Assembly: GCA_030044485.1 (NCBI GenBank)
Contig: JASHVQ010000020.1
Span: forward strand, 1-6,453
Direction of reading: 5' to 3'
Length of the DNA: 6,453 bases
From: Methylovirgula sp.
Lineage (GTDB): Bacteria; Pseudomonadota; Alphaproteobacteria; Rhizobiales; Beijerinckiaceae
The translations under genes and the position numbers were made by a program. The notes beneath the pieces were generated by a model, which worked only from the letters and a program-made list of their open reading frames with translations, was not told where the DNA came from and made no database searches. Shown here piece by piece: positions 1 to 4,926 of this stretch. Within the stretch, counting starts at the first letter, position 1. Each line of letters starts with the position of its first letter.

Positions 1-568
1 CCAACGTCTCGAAGAAGTGGAGCGGCAGCTCAAACAGATGGGCCAGGATCAAACCGGCCTCTCGGAAGCGCAGCAGGCGATGAAGGACGCGGAGAACGCG
101 CTCAATCAGGGACAAAACCAAGGACAAAACCAGGGTCAGAACCAAGGCCAGAACCAGAGCCAGGGCGGCCAGGGTCAAAGCCCCGGCGGCCAGCAGCAGG
201 GCGGCACGCAGGGCGGCGGTGGTCAAGCGGTCGCAGCGCAAGGCCGCGCGCTCGAGGCGCTGCGCAAGGGCGCCGAACAGCTCGCCCAATCCATGCAGCA
301 GGGCGGCCAAGGCCAGGGCGCCGAAGGCAACCAGCCGGGCGATGAAGAGGGCGAGGGGCAGGCCGCCGGGGCGGGCGACACGGACCCGCTCGGCCGGCCG
401 CTGGCCAACGATCCGGCCTTCGATCCGCATGCGCGCTTTGATCCTCTCGGCCTTCCCGCCGCCGAGCGCGCCCGCCGCGTGCTCGAAGAATTGCGCCGCC
501 GGCTCAGCGATCCCTCGCGAACGCAGGAAGAACTCGATTATCTGCAGCGTCTGCTGAAGCCCTACTAG
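1..568 (+). CDS. C-terminal part of a DUF4175 / TIGR02302 family protein (5' end outside window)
   Basis: The frame is open from the first bases and ends at TAG 566-568, so only about the last 188 residues are present. The fragment begins with a short Gln/Glu/Lys-rich stretch that could be the end of a coiled coil. It continues through a long low-complexity region rich in Gln, Gly and Asn, with an NQGQ tandem repeat. It ends in a conserved-looking tail: a DPLGRP motif, then RARRVLEELRRRL, then EELDYLQRLL just before the stop. Low-complexity middle plus this tail is typical of the alphaproteobacterial family TIGR02302 (DUF4175), whose full members are roughly 800-900 residues, with N-terminal membrane segments and no established function. 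GTG at 17 is an internal codon, not the start. The HIG1-like gene starts 20 bp downstream, consistent with co-transcription. The family call rests on the tail motif and the neighbours; the molecular role is unknown. Confidence 0.85.
   Translation, partial: QRLEEVERQLKQMGQDQTGLSEAQQAMKDAENALNQGQNQGQNQGQNQGQNQSQGGQGQSPGGQQQGGTQGGGGQAVAAQGRALEALRKGAEQLAQSMQQGGQGQGAEGNQPGDEEGEGQAAGAGDTDPLGRPLANDPAFDPHARFDPLGLPAAERARRVLEELRRRLSDPSRTQEELDYLQRLLKPY
104..163 (+). repeat. 12-bp tandem repeat encoding NQGQ units
   Basis: Five in-frame 12-bp units (104-115, 116-127, 128-139, 140-151, 152-163) encode NQGQ four times and then NQSQ. Units differ mainly at third codon positions (CAA/CAG, GGA/GGT/GGC), and the first two use more A-ending codons than the flanking GC-rich sequence. 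This fits replication slippage in a low-complexity linker whose length is probably variable. The unit is a multiple of three, so copy-number changes would keep the frame. Confidence 0.9.
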
Positions 569-588
569 GGACGCAAAGGAACGATCGC

Positions 589-780
589 ATGCACGTGTGG
601 TGGAGCAATGTCCTCGTCGCTATGGCGCTTCTCGCGGTGCTGCTCGTTCTGCTTGCCGGGATCGCCAACCTGTCGCGGGGCGGCAGTTCGCAGCTCTCGC
701 AGCTGCTGATGCGCTGGCGCGTGGGCTTGCAGGCGCTCGCCATCATCATCATTCTCGTCGTGCTCTACTTCCGCCGCTGA
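589..780 (+). CDS. HIG1-domain twin-transmembrane small protein
   Basis: This 63-residue protein has two hydrophobic helices, about residues 5-28 and 45-61, joined by a short polar loop (SRGGSSQLSQLLMRWR) and ending in RR. The loop and the start of helix 2 contain R42-x-R44-xxx-Q48, which matches the RxRx3Q signature of HIG1 (hypoxia-induced gene 1 / Rcf1) proteins. Mitochondrial relatives bind respiratory supercomplexes and cytochrome c oxidase; the bacterial versions are poorly characterised. The ATG at 589 is preceded by AAAGGA at 575-580, a good Shine-Dalgarno at about 8 nt. It lies 20 bp after the DUF4175 stop, and its own stop is 2 nt before the adenosyltransferase ATG. From memory, this trio of neighbours is common in Hyphomicrobiales. 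Inner-membrane location is inferred; any role in respiration is family inference only. Confidence 0.85.
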   Translation: MHVWWSNVLVAMALLAVLLVLLAGIANLSRGGSSQLSQLLMRWRVGLQALAIIIILVVLYFRR

Positions 781-782
781 TC

Positions 783-1364
783 ATGGTTACGCTCAGCAAA
801 ATCTATACGCGCAGCGGCGACGCCGGCTCGACGGGCCTCGGTTCGGGCGAGCGCCGACGCAAGGACGATGCGCGGATCGAAGCCTATGGAGCGGTCGACG
901 AAGCCAACAGCGCCATCGGCCTCGCCCGCGCGCTGCTTCTGAAGGAGCCGCGGCATGCGGCCTTGGCGTCCAGCTTGGCGGCCATCCAGAACGATCTCTT
1001 CGATCTCGGCGCCGATCTTTGCGTGCCGCAAACCGGAGGAAGCGCCTTGCGCATCACGGAGCCGCAGGTCGCGCGGCTGGAGCGCGAGATCGACGCGCTC
1101 AACGCCCATCTCCAGCCGCTGAAATCCTTTGTCCTGCCGGGCGGCTCCGAGGTGGCCGCCGCGCTGCATATCGCCCGCGCCGTGGTGCGGCGCGCCGAAC
1201 GGCGCATGGTCACGCTTTCGACCGCCAAGGGCGAAACGGTCGGCGCGCCGGCGCTGAAATATATCAACCGGCTGTCCGATTTTCTGTTCGTCGCGGCGCG
1301 CCACGTCAATCGCTCCGGCGAGGGCGACGTGCTTTGGATGCCCGGCGCGGGAACCGGCGTCTAA
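783..1364 (+). CDS. PduO-type ATP:cob(I)alamin (corrinoid) adenosyltransferase
   Basis: This enzyme transfers the 5'-deoxyadenosyl group of ATP to cob(I)alamin, making coenzyme B12 for enzymes such as methylmalonyl-CoA mutase, in the cytoplasm. The 193-residue length is typical of the PduO (MMAB) class. Visible motifs are the N-terminal ATP-binding segment KIYTRSGDAGSTGL (residues 6-19), K27, YGAVDEAN around D39, FVLPGG at 116-121 whose Phe occludes the lower axial face of the corrinoid in the family, H129-x-A-R132-xxx-R136-R137-x-E139-R140, and N162-R-L-S-D166. All expected catalytic residues look intact. The frame stays open upstream to 597, but that extension overlaps the HIG1-like gene and lacks the family motif, so ATG 783 is the right start. 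No Shine-Dalgarno is evident. The ATG follows the previous stop by 2 nt, so translational coupling is likely. It is also annotated as cob(I)yrinic acid a,c-diamide adenosyltransferase. Confidence 0.95.
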   Translation: MVTLSKIYTRSGDAGSTGLGSGERRRKDDARIEAYGAVDEANSAIGLARALLLKEPRHAALASSLAAIQNDLFDLGADLCVPQTGGSALRITEPQVARLEREIDALNAHLQPLKSFVLPGGSEVAAALHIARAVVRRAERRMVTLSTAKGETVGAPALKYINRLSDFLFVAARHVNRSGEGDVLWMPGAGTGV

Positions 1365-1370
1365 CCGATA

Positions 1371-1392
1371 CCGGCCGCGCGGCGCCGGCCGG
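1371..1392 (+). terminator. GC-rich inverted repeat after the adenosyltransferase gene; possible weak terminator
   Basis: CCGGCC at 1371-1376 pairs with GGCCGG at 1387-1392 around a 10-nt GC-rich loop, starting 6 nt after the adenosyltransferase stop. The bases after it (ATCCTTTG) hold only a short T run, so this is not a strong intrinsic terminator. Its position at the boundary between the vitamin B12/DUF4175 group and phoR is what suggests a role. In such GC-rich sequence a chance 6-bp stem is quite possible. Confidence 0.3.
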
Positions 1393-1421
1393 ATCCTTTG
1401 CTCGCTTGCAATTCGTCGCAA

Positions 1422-1443
1422 CGCAGCTAAAGCGGAAGCTGCG
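1422..1443 (+). promoter_or_regulatory. 7-bp stem-loop in the leader just upstream of phoR
   Basis: CGCAGCT at 1422-1428 is a perfect inverted repeat of AGCTGCG at 1437-1443, with an 8-nt loop AAAGCGGA. It ends at the GCGGAA (1441-1446) that could serve as ribosome-binding site for the mini-ORF at 1451. Folding could therefore limit ribosome access to the phoR leader. No function is demonstrated. The 1365-1467 gap otherwise shows no PHO-box-like repeats. Confidence 0.35.
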
Positions 1444-1450
1444 GAACGGC

Positions 1451-1471
1451 ATGGCCTCCCGAAGCCCATGA
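1451..1471 (+). CDS. Possible six-codon leader ORF overlapping the phoR start
   Basis: ATG at 1451 opens a six-codon frame (MASRSP) that stops at TGA 1469-1471. The stop shares bases with the phoR ATG in the arrangement ATGA. It is preceded by GCGGAA (1441-1446) at a reasonable Shine-Dalgarno distance, whereas the phoR ATG has no convincing ribosome-binding site of its own. The peptide itself probably has no function. If real, the ORF would bring ribosomes to phoR by translational coupling. Such short frames arise by chance, so this is a suggestion only. Confidence 0.25.
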   Translation: MASRSP

Positions 1472-2526
1472 ACGAGGATATTCGACGCCGCGATCGTTCA
1501 CTGATCCGCGGGCTCATCGAAGCCCTGCCGGAGGCGGTCCTGGTCATCGATCGCCACGACCGGATCATCGCCGCCAATGCCGCCGCGCATGCCGTTCTGC
1601 CGGGCCTGCAGACGGAAGGATCGCTGGCTTTGAGCCTGCGCTCGCCGGACGTGCTCGATTCGGTGGAAAGAGTGCGTGCCTCGCGCCAGCCCGAACGGGC
1701 GATGTGGGTGGAGAAAGTGCCGCTCGAACGGCTTTTCGAGGTCAGCATCGCGCCGCTCGGCGGCGACGACTTCGAGCCGACCTTGATCTTGTCGCTGCAT
1801 GATCTGAGCGAGGCGCGCCGGCTCGAACGCATGCGCGTCGATTTCGTCGCCAATGCCAGTCACGAGCTGCGCACCCCGCTCGCCTCGCTGCTTGGTTTCG
1901 TGGAGACCCTGCAAGGGCCGGCGCGCGAGGACGACGCGGCGCGCCGCAGATTCCTGTCCATCATGCGCGAACAGGCGCAGAGAATGTCGCGGCTCGTCGA
2001 CGATCTTCTGTCGCTGTCGCGCATCGAACAGCATCTTCACGTGCGCCCCGACACGCCTGTCGATCTCGTCGGGATCTTGCGACACATCGCCGACACTTTG
2101 TCGCCGATGGCTTATGACACCAACGTGACGCTGAGGATCGACGCGCCGCCTTCCGTCATCGTCGCCGGCGATCGCGACGAACTGCTGCGCGTCGCCGAAA
2201 ACCTCATAGAGAACGCCATCAAATATGGCGCGTCGGACGCGATGACCGTCAAAAAGGATGTGGACATCGCACTCAAGGTGAACGCATCGCAAGCGCATCT
2301 TTCGGTGCATGATTACGGGCCCGGGATCGCCCCCGAACACCTGCCGCGCCTGACCGAGCGCTTCTACCGGGTGGATGCCGGGCAGAGCCGCGCCAAAGGC
2401 GGCACGGGGCTCGGCCTTGCGATCGTCAAACATATCGTCGCGCGCCATGGCGGCCGGCTGAACATTGAATCGAAGCTCGGCGAAGGCGCCACATTCAGCG
2501 TCGCCCTGCCGCTCCTCGACCAATGA
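1468..2526 (+). CDS. phoR: Phosphate regulon sensor histidine kinase PhoR (no visible membrane anchor)
   Basis: The 352-residue protein has a PAS-like domain (about residues 10-115), a HisKA dimerisation/phosphoacceptor domain with the H-box ANASHELRTPLASL and the predicted phosphorylated histidine H132, and a HATPase domain (about 230-350). In the HATPase domain the N-box has N245 and N249, the G1 box has D282-Y-G-P-G, and the G2 box is GGTGLGLAIVKHI at 311-323. PhoR senses the state of the PstSCAB-PhoU complex, phosphorylates PhoB in low phosphate and dephosphorylates it in high phosphate. The phoR assignment rests on the H-box and PAS similarity to alphaproteobacterial PhoR and on its place directly upstream of pstSCAB. 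Unlike most PhoR proteins, which have one or two N-terminal transmembrane helices, this one starts with the charged segment MNEDIRRRDR just before the PAS domain. Sequence upstream in the same frame is neither hydrophobic nor supplied with a usable ATG or GTG. ATG 1468 is the only reasonable start. The phoB partner is not in the window. Confidence 0.9.
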   Translation: MNEDIRRRDRSLIRGLIEALPEAVLVIDRHDRIIAANAAAHAVLPGLQTEGSLALSLRSPDVLDSVERVRASRQPERAMWVEKVPLERLFEVSIAPLGGDDFEPTLILSLHDLSEARRLERMRVDFVANASHELRTPLASLLGFVETLQGPAREDDAARRRFLSIMREQAQRMSRLVDDLLSLSRIEQHLHVRPDTPVDLVGILRHIADTLSPMAYDTNVTLRIDAPPSVIVAGDRDELLRVAENLIENAIKYGASDAMTVKKDVDIALKVNASQAHLSVHDYGPGIAPEHLPRLTERFYRVDAGQSRAKGGTGLGLAIVKHIVARHGGRLNIESKLGEGATFSVALPLLDQ

Positions 2527-2539
2527 GGCGCCGCAGCCG

Positions 2540-2568
2540 CTGTCATCTAACTGTCATCTACCTGTCGT
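2540..2568 (+). promoter_or_regulatory. PHO box: three PhoB-binding direct repeats upstream of pstS
   Basis: CTGTCAT (2540-2546), CTGTCAT (2551-2557) and CTGTCGT (2562-2568) are spaced exactly 11 bp apart. This matches the PHO box, in which one 18-bp box is two CTGTCAT-type heptamers separated by four AT-rich bases. The three repeats make two overlapping boxes (2540-2557 and 2551-2568), so two PhoB dimers could bind side by side. The site starts 13 bp after the phoR stop and lies 93 bp before the pstS ATG. That places the PhoB-dependent promoter inside the phoR-pstS gap and leaves phoR outside its direct control. In PhoB promoters the box replaces the -35 element; I cannot pick a convincing -10 hexamer by eye in the following sequence. 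Confidence 0.93.
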
Positions 2569-2661
2569 AATTCCTTTGTTGCTTCCGCCTAGTTTGCGCT
2601 CGGCGCTTGGGCGGCCGGGGTTCGGCACGCGGCGCAATCCCCTTAGCTTCGAGAGGCACAA

Positions 2662-3708
2662 ATGACACTCAAGACGATTATTCGGACGGCTATGGCCGCA
2701 GCCGCCGCGGCGGTCGCTATTGCCGGAGCCGAGGCGGCGGATATTTCCGGAGCGGGCGCGACATTTCCCTACCCGATCTATTCCAAATGGGCGGACGCCT
2801 ACAAAAAGGAGACCGGCAACGGCCTCAATTATCAGTCGATCGGCTCGGGCGGCGGCATCAAGCAGATCAAGGCTGGCACGGTGACATTCGGGGCGAGCGA
2901 CAAGCCGCTGAAAGCCGATGAACTCGCGGCAAGCGGCCTCGTGCAATGGCCGATGGTCATGGGCGGCATCGTCCCGGTGGTCAATCTCTCCGGCGTGAAG
3001 CCCGGCGATCTCGTCTTCGACGGCGACACGCTCGCCAAGATCTTCCTTGGCACGATCACGAGCTGGGACGATCCGGCCATCAAGAAACTCAATCCCGGCG
3101 TCACTCTGCCGTCGGTTGCGATCGCCGTCGTGCATCGTTCGGACGGATCGGGCACGACGTTCAACTTCACCGACTATCTTTCGAAGGTCTCGGCGGATTG
3201 GAAGAGCAAGGTCGGCGAGAACACCTCCGTGCAATGGCCGGTCGGCATCGGCGCCAAGGGCAACGAAGGCGTGTCGAACAACGTTATGCAGACGCAAGGC
3301 GCGATCGGCTACGTCGAATATGCCTATGCGATGCAGAATAAGCTCACCTATGCCGACATGATCAACATGGCAGGCAACAAGGTCGCTCCGACGAGCGACA
3401 CCTTCCAGTCGGCGGCGGCGAATGCCGATTGGGCGCATGCGCCGGGCTTCTATCAGATCCTGACGAATCAGCCGGGCGCGAGTTCGTGGCCGATCACGGC
3501 TTCGACCTTCATTCTCATGCCGAAGCAGCCGAAGGACACGGCGGCCGCCGCCGAAGCGCTGAAATTCTTCAGCTGGGCCTACGCCAACGGCGGCAAGATG
3601 GCGCAGGACCTCGACTATATCCCCATGCCGGATGCGGTCGTGGCGCTTGTCAAGAAGACCTGGACGGATGAGATCAAGGGTGCCGACGGCAAGGCCTTGA
3701 TAAATTGA
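2662..3708 (+). CDS. pstS: Phosphate ABC transporter periplasmic substrate-binding protein PstS
   Basis: PstS binds inorganic phosphate in the periplasm with high affinity and hands it to PstCA. The 348-residue precursor has a classic Sec signal: K4 and R8, a hydrophobic Ala-rich core (residues 10-21) and a likely signal peptidase I site after AEA at 23-25. The mature protein then starts with [15 protein letters not shown]. Ligand-binding elements are all present: GAGATF (30-35), [15 protein letters not shown] with D80, and RSDGSGTTF starting at R159. These line up with the phosphate-contacting loops of E. coli PstS, including the Asp, Arg and Ser residues that bind phosphate. There is no lipobox cysteine, so it should be soluble rather than a lipoprotein. 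GAGAGG at 2651-2656 is a ribosome-binding site 5 nt before the ATG. Length and C-terminus ([11 protein letters not shown]) are normal. Expression should be strongly PhoB-dependent through the upstream PHO box. Confidence 0.98.
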   Translation: MTLKTIIRTAMAAAAAAVAIAGAEAADISGAGATFPYPIYSKWADAYKKETGNGLNYQSIGSGGGIKQIKAGTVTFGASDKPLKADELAASGLVQWPMVMGGIVPVVNLSGVKPGDLVFDGDTLAKIFLGTITSWDDPAIKKLNPGVTLPSVAIAVVHRSDGSGTTFNFTDYLSKVSADWKSKVGENTSVQWPVGIGAKGNEGVSNNVMQTQGAIGYVEYAYAMQNKLTYADMINMAGNKVAPTSDTFQSAAANADWAHAPGFYQILTNQPGASSWPITASTFILMPKQPKDTAAAAEALKFFSWAYANGGKMAQDLDYIPMPDAVVALVKKTWTDEIKGADGKALIN

Positions 3709-3714
3709 TTGGCG

Positions 3715-3754
3715 GGCGCATGCGGAATGGCGCCGCCGCTCGTTCGCATGCGCC
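3715..3754 (+). repeat. Hairpin A in the pstS-pstC spacer
   Basis: The 12-nt arms are 3715-3726 (GGCGCATGCGGA) and 3743-3754 (TTCGCATGCGCC). They pair over 12 positions with one G-U wobble, leaving a 16-nt loop. Each arm also contains the 8-bp palindrome CGCATGCG (3717-3724 and 3745-3752). The hairpin lies right after the pstS stop and is followed by TTCGATTTG, not a T tract. A role in stabilising the 3' end of pstS mRNA or partly uncoupling pstS from pstCAB is more likely than strong intrinsic termination. Function is inferred. Confidence 0.75.
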
Positions 3755-3756
3755 TT

Positions 3757-3789
3757 CGATTTGCGCCTTAAGCCTACGGGCGCAAATCG
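3757..3789 (+). repeat. Hairpin B in the pstS-pstC spacer
   Basis: CGATTTGCGCC (3757-3767) and GGCGCAAATCG (3779-3789) form a perfect 11-bp stem with an 11-nt loop, beginning 2 nt after hairpin A. No T tract follows. Its inner GC core (TGCGCC/GGCGCA) is the same as the outer core of hairpin A, so arms of the two stems can cross-pair and give alternative folds. Confidence 0.75.
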
Positions 3790-3800
3790 CGGCGTGATCA

Positions 3801-3833
3801 TCGGGCCGGGCGCGCGCTGCGCTCCCTGCCCGA
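3801..3833 (+). repeat. Imperfect hairpin C in the pstS-pstC spacer
   Basis: TCGGGC (3801-3806) pairs with GCCCGA (3828-3833). The helix can continue inwards as GGG/CCC and GCGC/GCGC after two single mismatches, ending in a 3-nt loop near 3816-3818. The three bases after it are AAA, so it does not look like an intrinsic terminator. It is weaker than hairpins A and B. Confidence 0.5.
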
Positions 3834-3850
3834 AAGGATTGGCGGGCCGC

Positions 3851-3894
3851 GTTGACTGGCACGGCGCGGGATGTTGACTGGCACGGTGCGGATT
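3851..3894 (+). repeat. 22-bp tandem direct repeat upstream of pstC
   Basis: Two adjacent 22-bp units, 3851-3872 and 3873-3894, share the identical core GTTGACTGGCACGG followed by C or T and then GCGG; by eye 19 of 22 positions match. The unit length is not a multiple of three, so the copies would be read in different frames. This argues that the stretch is non-coding and that pstC starts downstream. The core contains TTGACT, which resembles a sigma70 -35 hexamer, and CTGGCACG, which resembles the -24 half of a sigma54 promoter. Neither copy has a good partner -10 or -12 element at the right distance. A tandem operator for a regulator is possible but not shown. Confidence 0.8.
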
Positions 3895-3921
3895 ATGTCA
3901 GCGGAATTGTGTTAAGAGGCC

Positions 3922-3926
3922 GGAGA
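3922..3926 (+). promoter_or_regulatory. Ribosome-binding site that decides the TTG start of pstC
   Basis: GGAGA at 3922-3926 is the best Shine-Dalgarno match in the region. It lies 6 nt before TTG 3933. The in-frame alternative GTG 3909 has only a GGA three bases before it, which is too close. Confidence 0.6.
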
Positions 3927-3932
3927 AACGCC

Positions 3933-4925
3933 TTGGCGGACATAGCTGTGGAAAGCGGCCGGGTGGCCTATGACGACGCCGCGCGGCGGGCGCGCGTGCT
4001 CAACGCCTTCAGGCTTCGCGACGGCACTTTCCACGCGCTGACGCTCAGCGCGGCGATCGCCGTGCTGCTCATTCTCGGTGGCGTCATCATCTCTCTCATC
4101 GAGGGCTCGATGCCGGCCATCAAGGCCTTCGGTTTCGGCTTTCTCGTCAGTTCGGCCTGGAATCCCGTCACCGACCAATATGGCGCGTTGTCGGCGATCT
4201 ACGGCACGCTTGTGACCTCGGCGATCGCCATGCTCATCGCCGTGCCCGTCGGCATCGGCATCGGCATTTTTCTCACCGAGCTTTGCCCCGACATTCTGCG
4301 CCGGCCGATCGGCATTGCCGTCGAGCTTTTGGCCGGTATTCCCTCGATCATCTACGGCATCTGGGGCCTGTTCGTCTTCGCGCCCTTCCTGCAACAGCAT
4401 TTTCAGCCGGGGCTGATCGCGCTTTTCAGCAAAGTGCCGGTCCTCAACATGCTTTTCGCCGGCCCACCCTACGGCATCGGCATGCTCACCGCCGGCTTCA
4501 TCCTGGCCATCATGGTGCTCCCCTTTGTGGCGGCGATCTCGCGCGACGTTTTCGACACCGTGCCGCCGCTGCTCAAGGAGGCGGGGCGCGGCATCGGCTG
4601 CACCACATGGGAAGTGGTGCGCAAAGTCATCATCCCCTACACGCGGGTCGGCGTCATCGGCGGCGTCATGCTCGGCCTCGGGCGCGCGCTGGGCGAGACG
4701 ATGGCGGTTACTTTCGTCATCGGCAACGCCGACGTCATTCCCCATTCGCTCCTTGCTCCCGGCACGACCATTTCGGCGGCCATCGCCAACGAATTCACGG
4801 AAGCCGTAGGCGATCTCTACACCTCGGCGCTCATCGAGCTCGGTTTGATCCTCTTCGTCATTACATTTTTCGTTCTTGCCATCGCGCGTTTCATGCTGAT
4901 GCGCCTCGAACGCAAGGCAGGGTGA
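3933..4925 (+). CDS. pstC: Phosphate ABC transporter permease PstC
   Basis: PstC is one of the two inner-membrane subunits of the high-affinity phosphate channel. Hydrophobic segments are visible at the N-terminus ([19 protein letters not shown]), at [21 protein letters not shown], at [19 protein letters not shown], at [17 protein letters not shown], at [20 protein letters not shown] and at the C-terminus ([19 protein letters not shown]). The ABC-permease EAA loop that contacts PstB is at about residues 216-235 ([20 protein letters not shown]). The conserved RALGE pair, R251 and E255, is intact. The frame is open from TTG 3852, but that start would place the 22-bp tandem repeat inside the protein in shifting frames. 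TTG 3933, behind GGAGA, gives 330 residues, in line with the shorter PstC family members. GTG 3948, also with a GGCGGA upstream, is a possible later start. The gene is certain; the exact start is moderately sure. pstA follows 1 nt after the stop. Confidence 0.95.
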   Translation: MADIAVESGRVAYDDAARRARVLNAFRLRDGTFHALTLSAAIAVLLILGGVIISLIEGSMPAIKAFGFGFLVSSAWNPVTDQYGALSAIYGTLVTSAIAMLIAVPVGIGIGIFLTELCPDILRRPIGIAVELLAGIPSIIYGIWGLFVFAPFLQQHFQPGLIALFSKVPVLNMLFAGPPYGIGMLTAGFILAIMVLPFVAAISRDVFDTVPPLLKEAGRGIGCTTWEVVRKVIIPYTRVGVIGGVMLGLGRALGETMAVTFVIGNADVIPHSLLAPGTTISAAIANEFTEAVGDLYTSALIELGLILFVITFFVLAIARFMLMRLERKAG

Positions 4926-4926
4926 G

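Larger units (their letters stand above)
3707..3847. repeat. 11-bp direct repeat flanking the hairpin block between pstS and pstC
   Basis: GATTGGCGGGC occurs at 3707-3717, overlapping the pstS stop codon, and again identically at 3837-3847. The 119 bp between the copies contain most of the hairpin structure described below. The arrangement resembles a short element bracketed by a target-site duplication, or the product of a local duplication. I see no terminal inverted repeats adjacent to the copies, so insertion is only a possibility. Confidence 0.6.

Noticed and set aside
104..163. CRISPR-like or other short-repeat array
   Set aside because: The 12-bp repeats are contiguous, in frame and coding, without spacers. 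They are a protein low-complexity repeat.
597..782. Upstream extension of the adenosyltransferase frame
   Set aside because: It overlaps the HIG1-like gene almost completely, and the family N-terminal motif KIYTRSGD begins only at residue 6 from ATG 783.
1406..1421. Inverted repeat TTGC-N8-GCAA upstream of phoR as an operator
   Set aside because: Only four matching bases per side, which is easily expected by chance, and it resembles no site I know.
765..1853. Minus-strand open frame of about 362 codons across the adenosyltransferase and phoR
   Set aside because: It spans two well-supported plus-strand genes and encodes low-quality Ser/Arg-rich sequence. It is a shadow frame.
1498..2523. Minus-strand open frame of about 341 codons opposite phoR
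   Set aside because: It mirrors the phoR reading frame and has no motif of its own.
2554..3801. Long open frame on the minus strand opposite pstS (about 415 codons)
   Set aside because: It is antisense to a complete, strongly conserved pstS. Its translation is Arg/His-rich with no recognisable domain, as expected of reverse frames in GC-rich DNA.
3715..3833. Intrinsic transcription terminators after pstS
   Set aside because: Three hairpins are present, but none is followed by a T tract, and pstCAB must still be transcribed downstream. They are recorded as hairpins, not terminators.
3857..3894. Sigma54 promoter suggested by CTGGCACG in each 22-bp repeat
   Set aside because: The -24-like half is good, but the GC expected 12 bp later is absent in both copies (the bases there are GA and AT), so a functional -24/-12 promoter is not supported.
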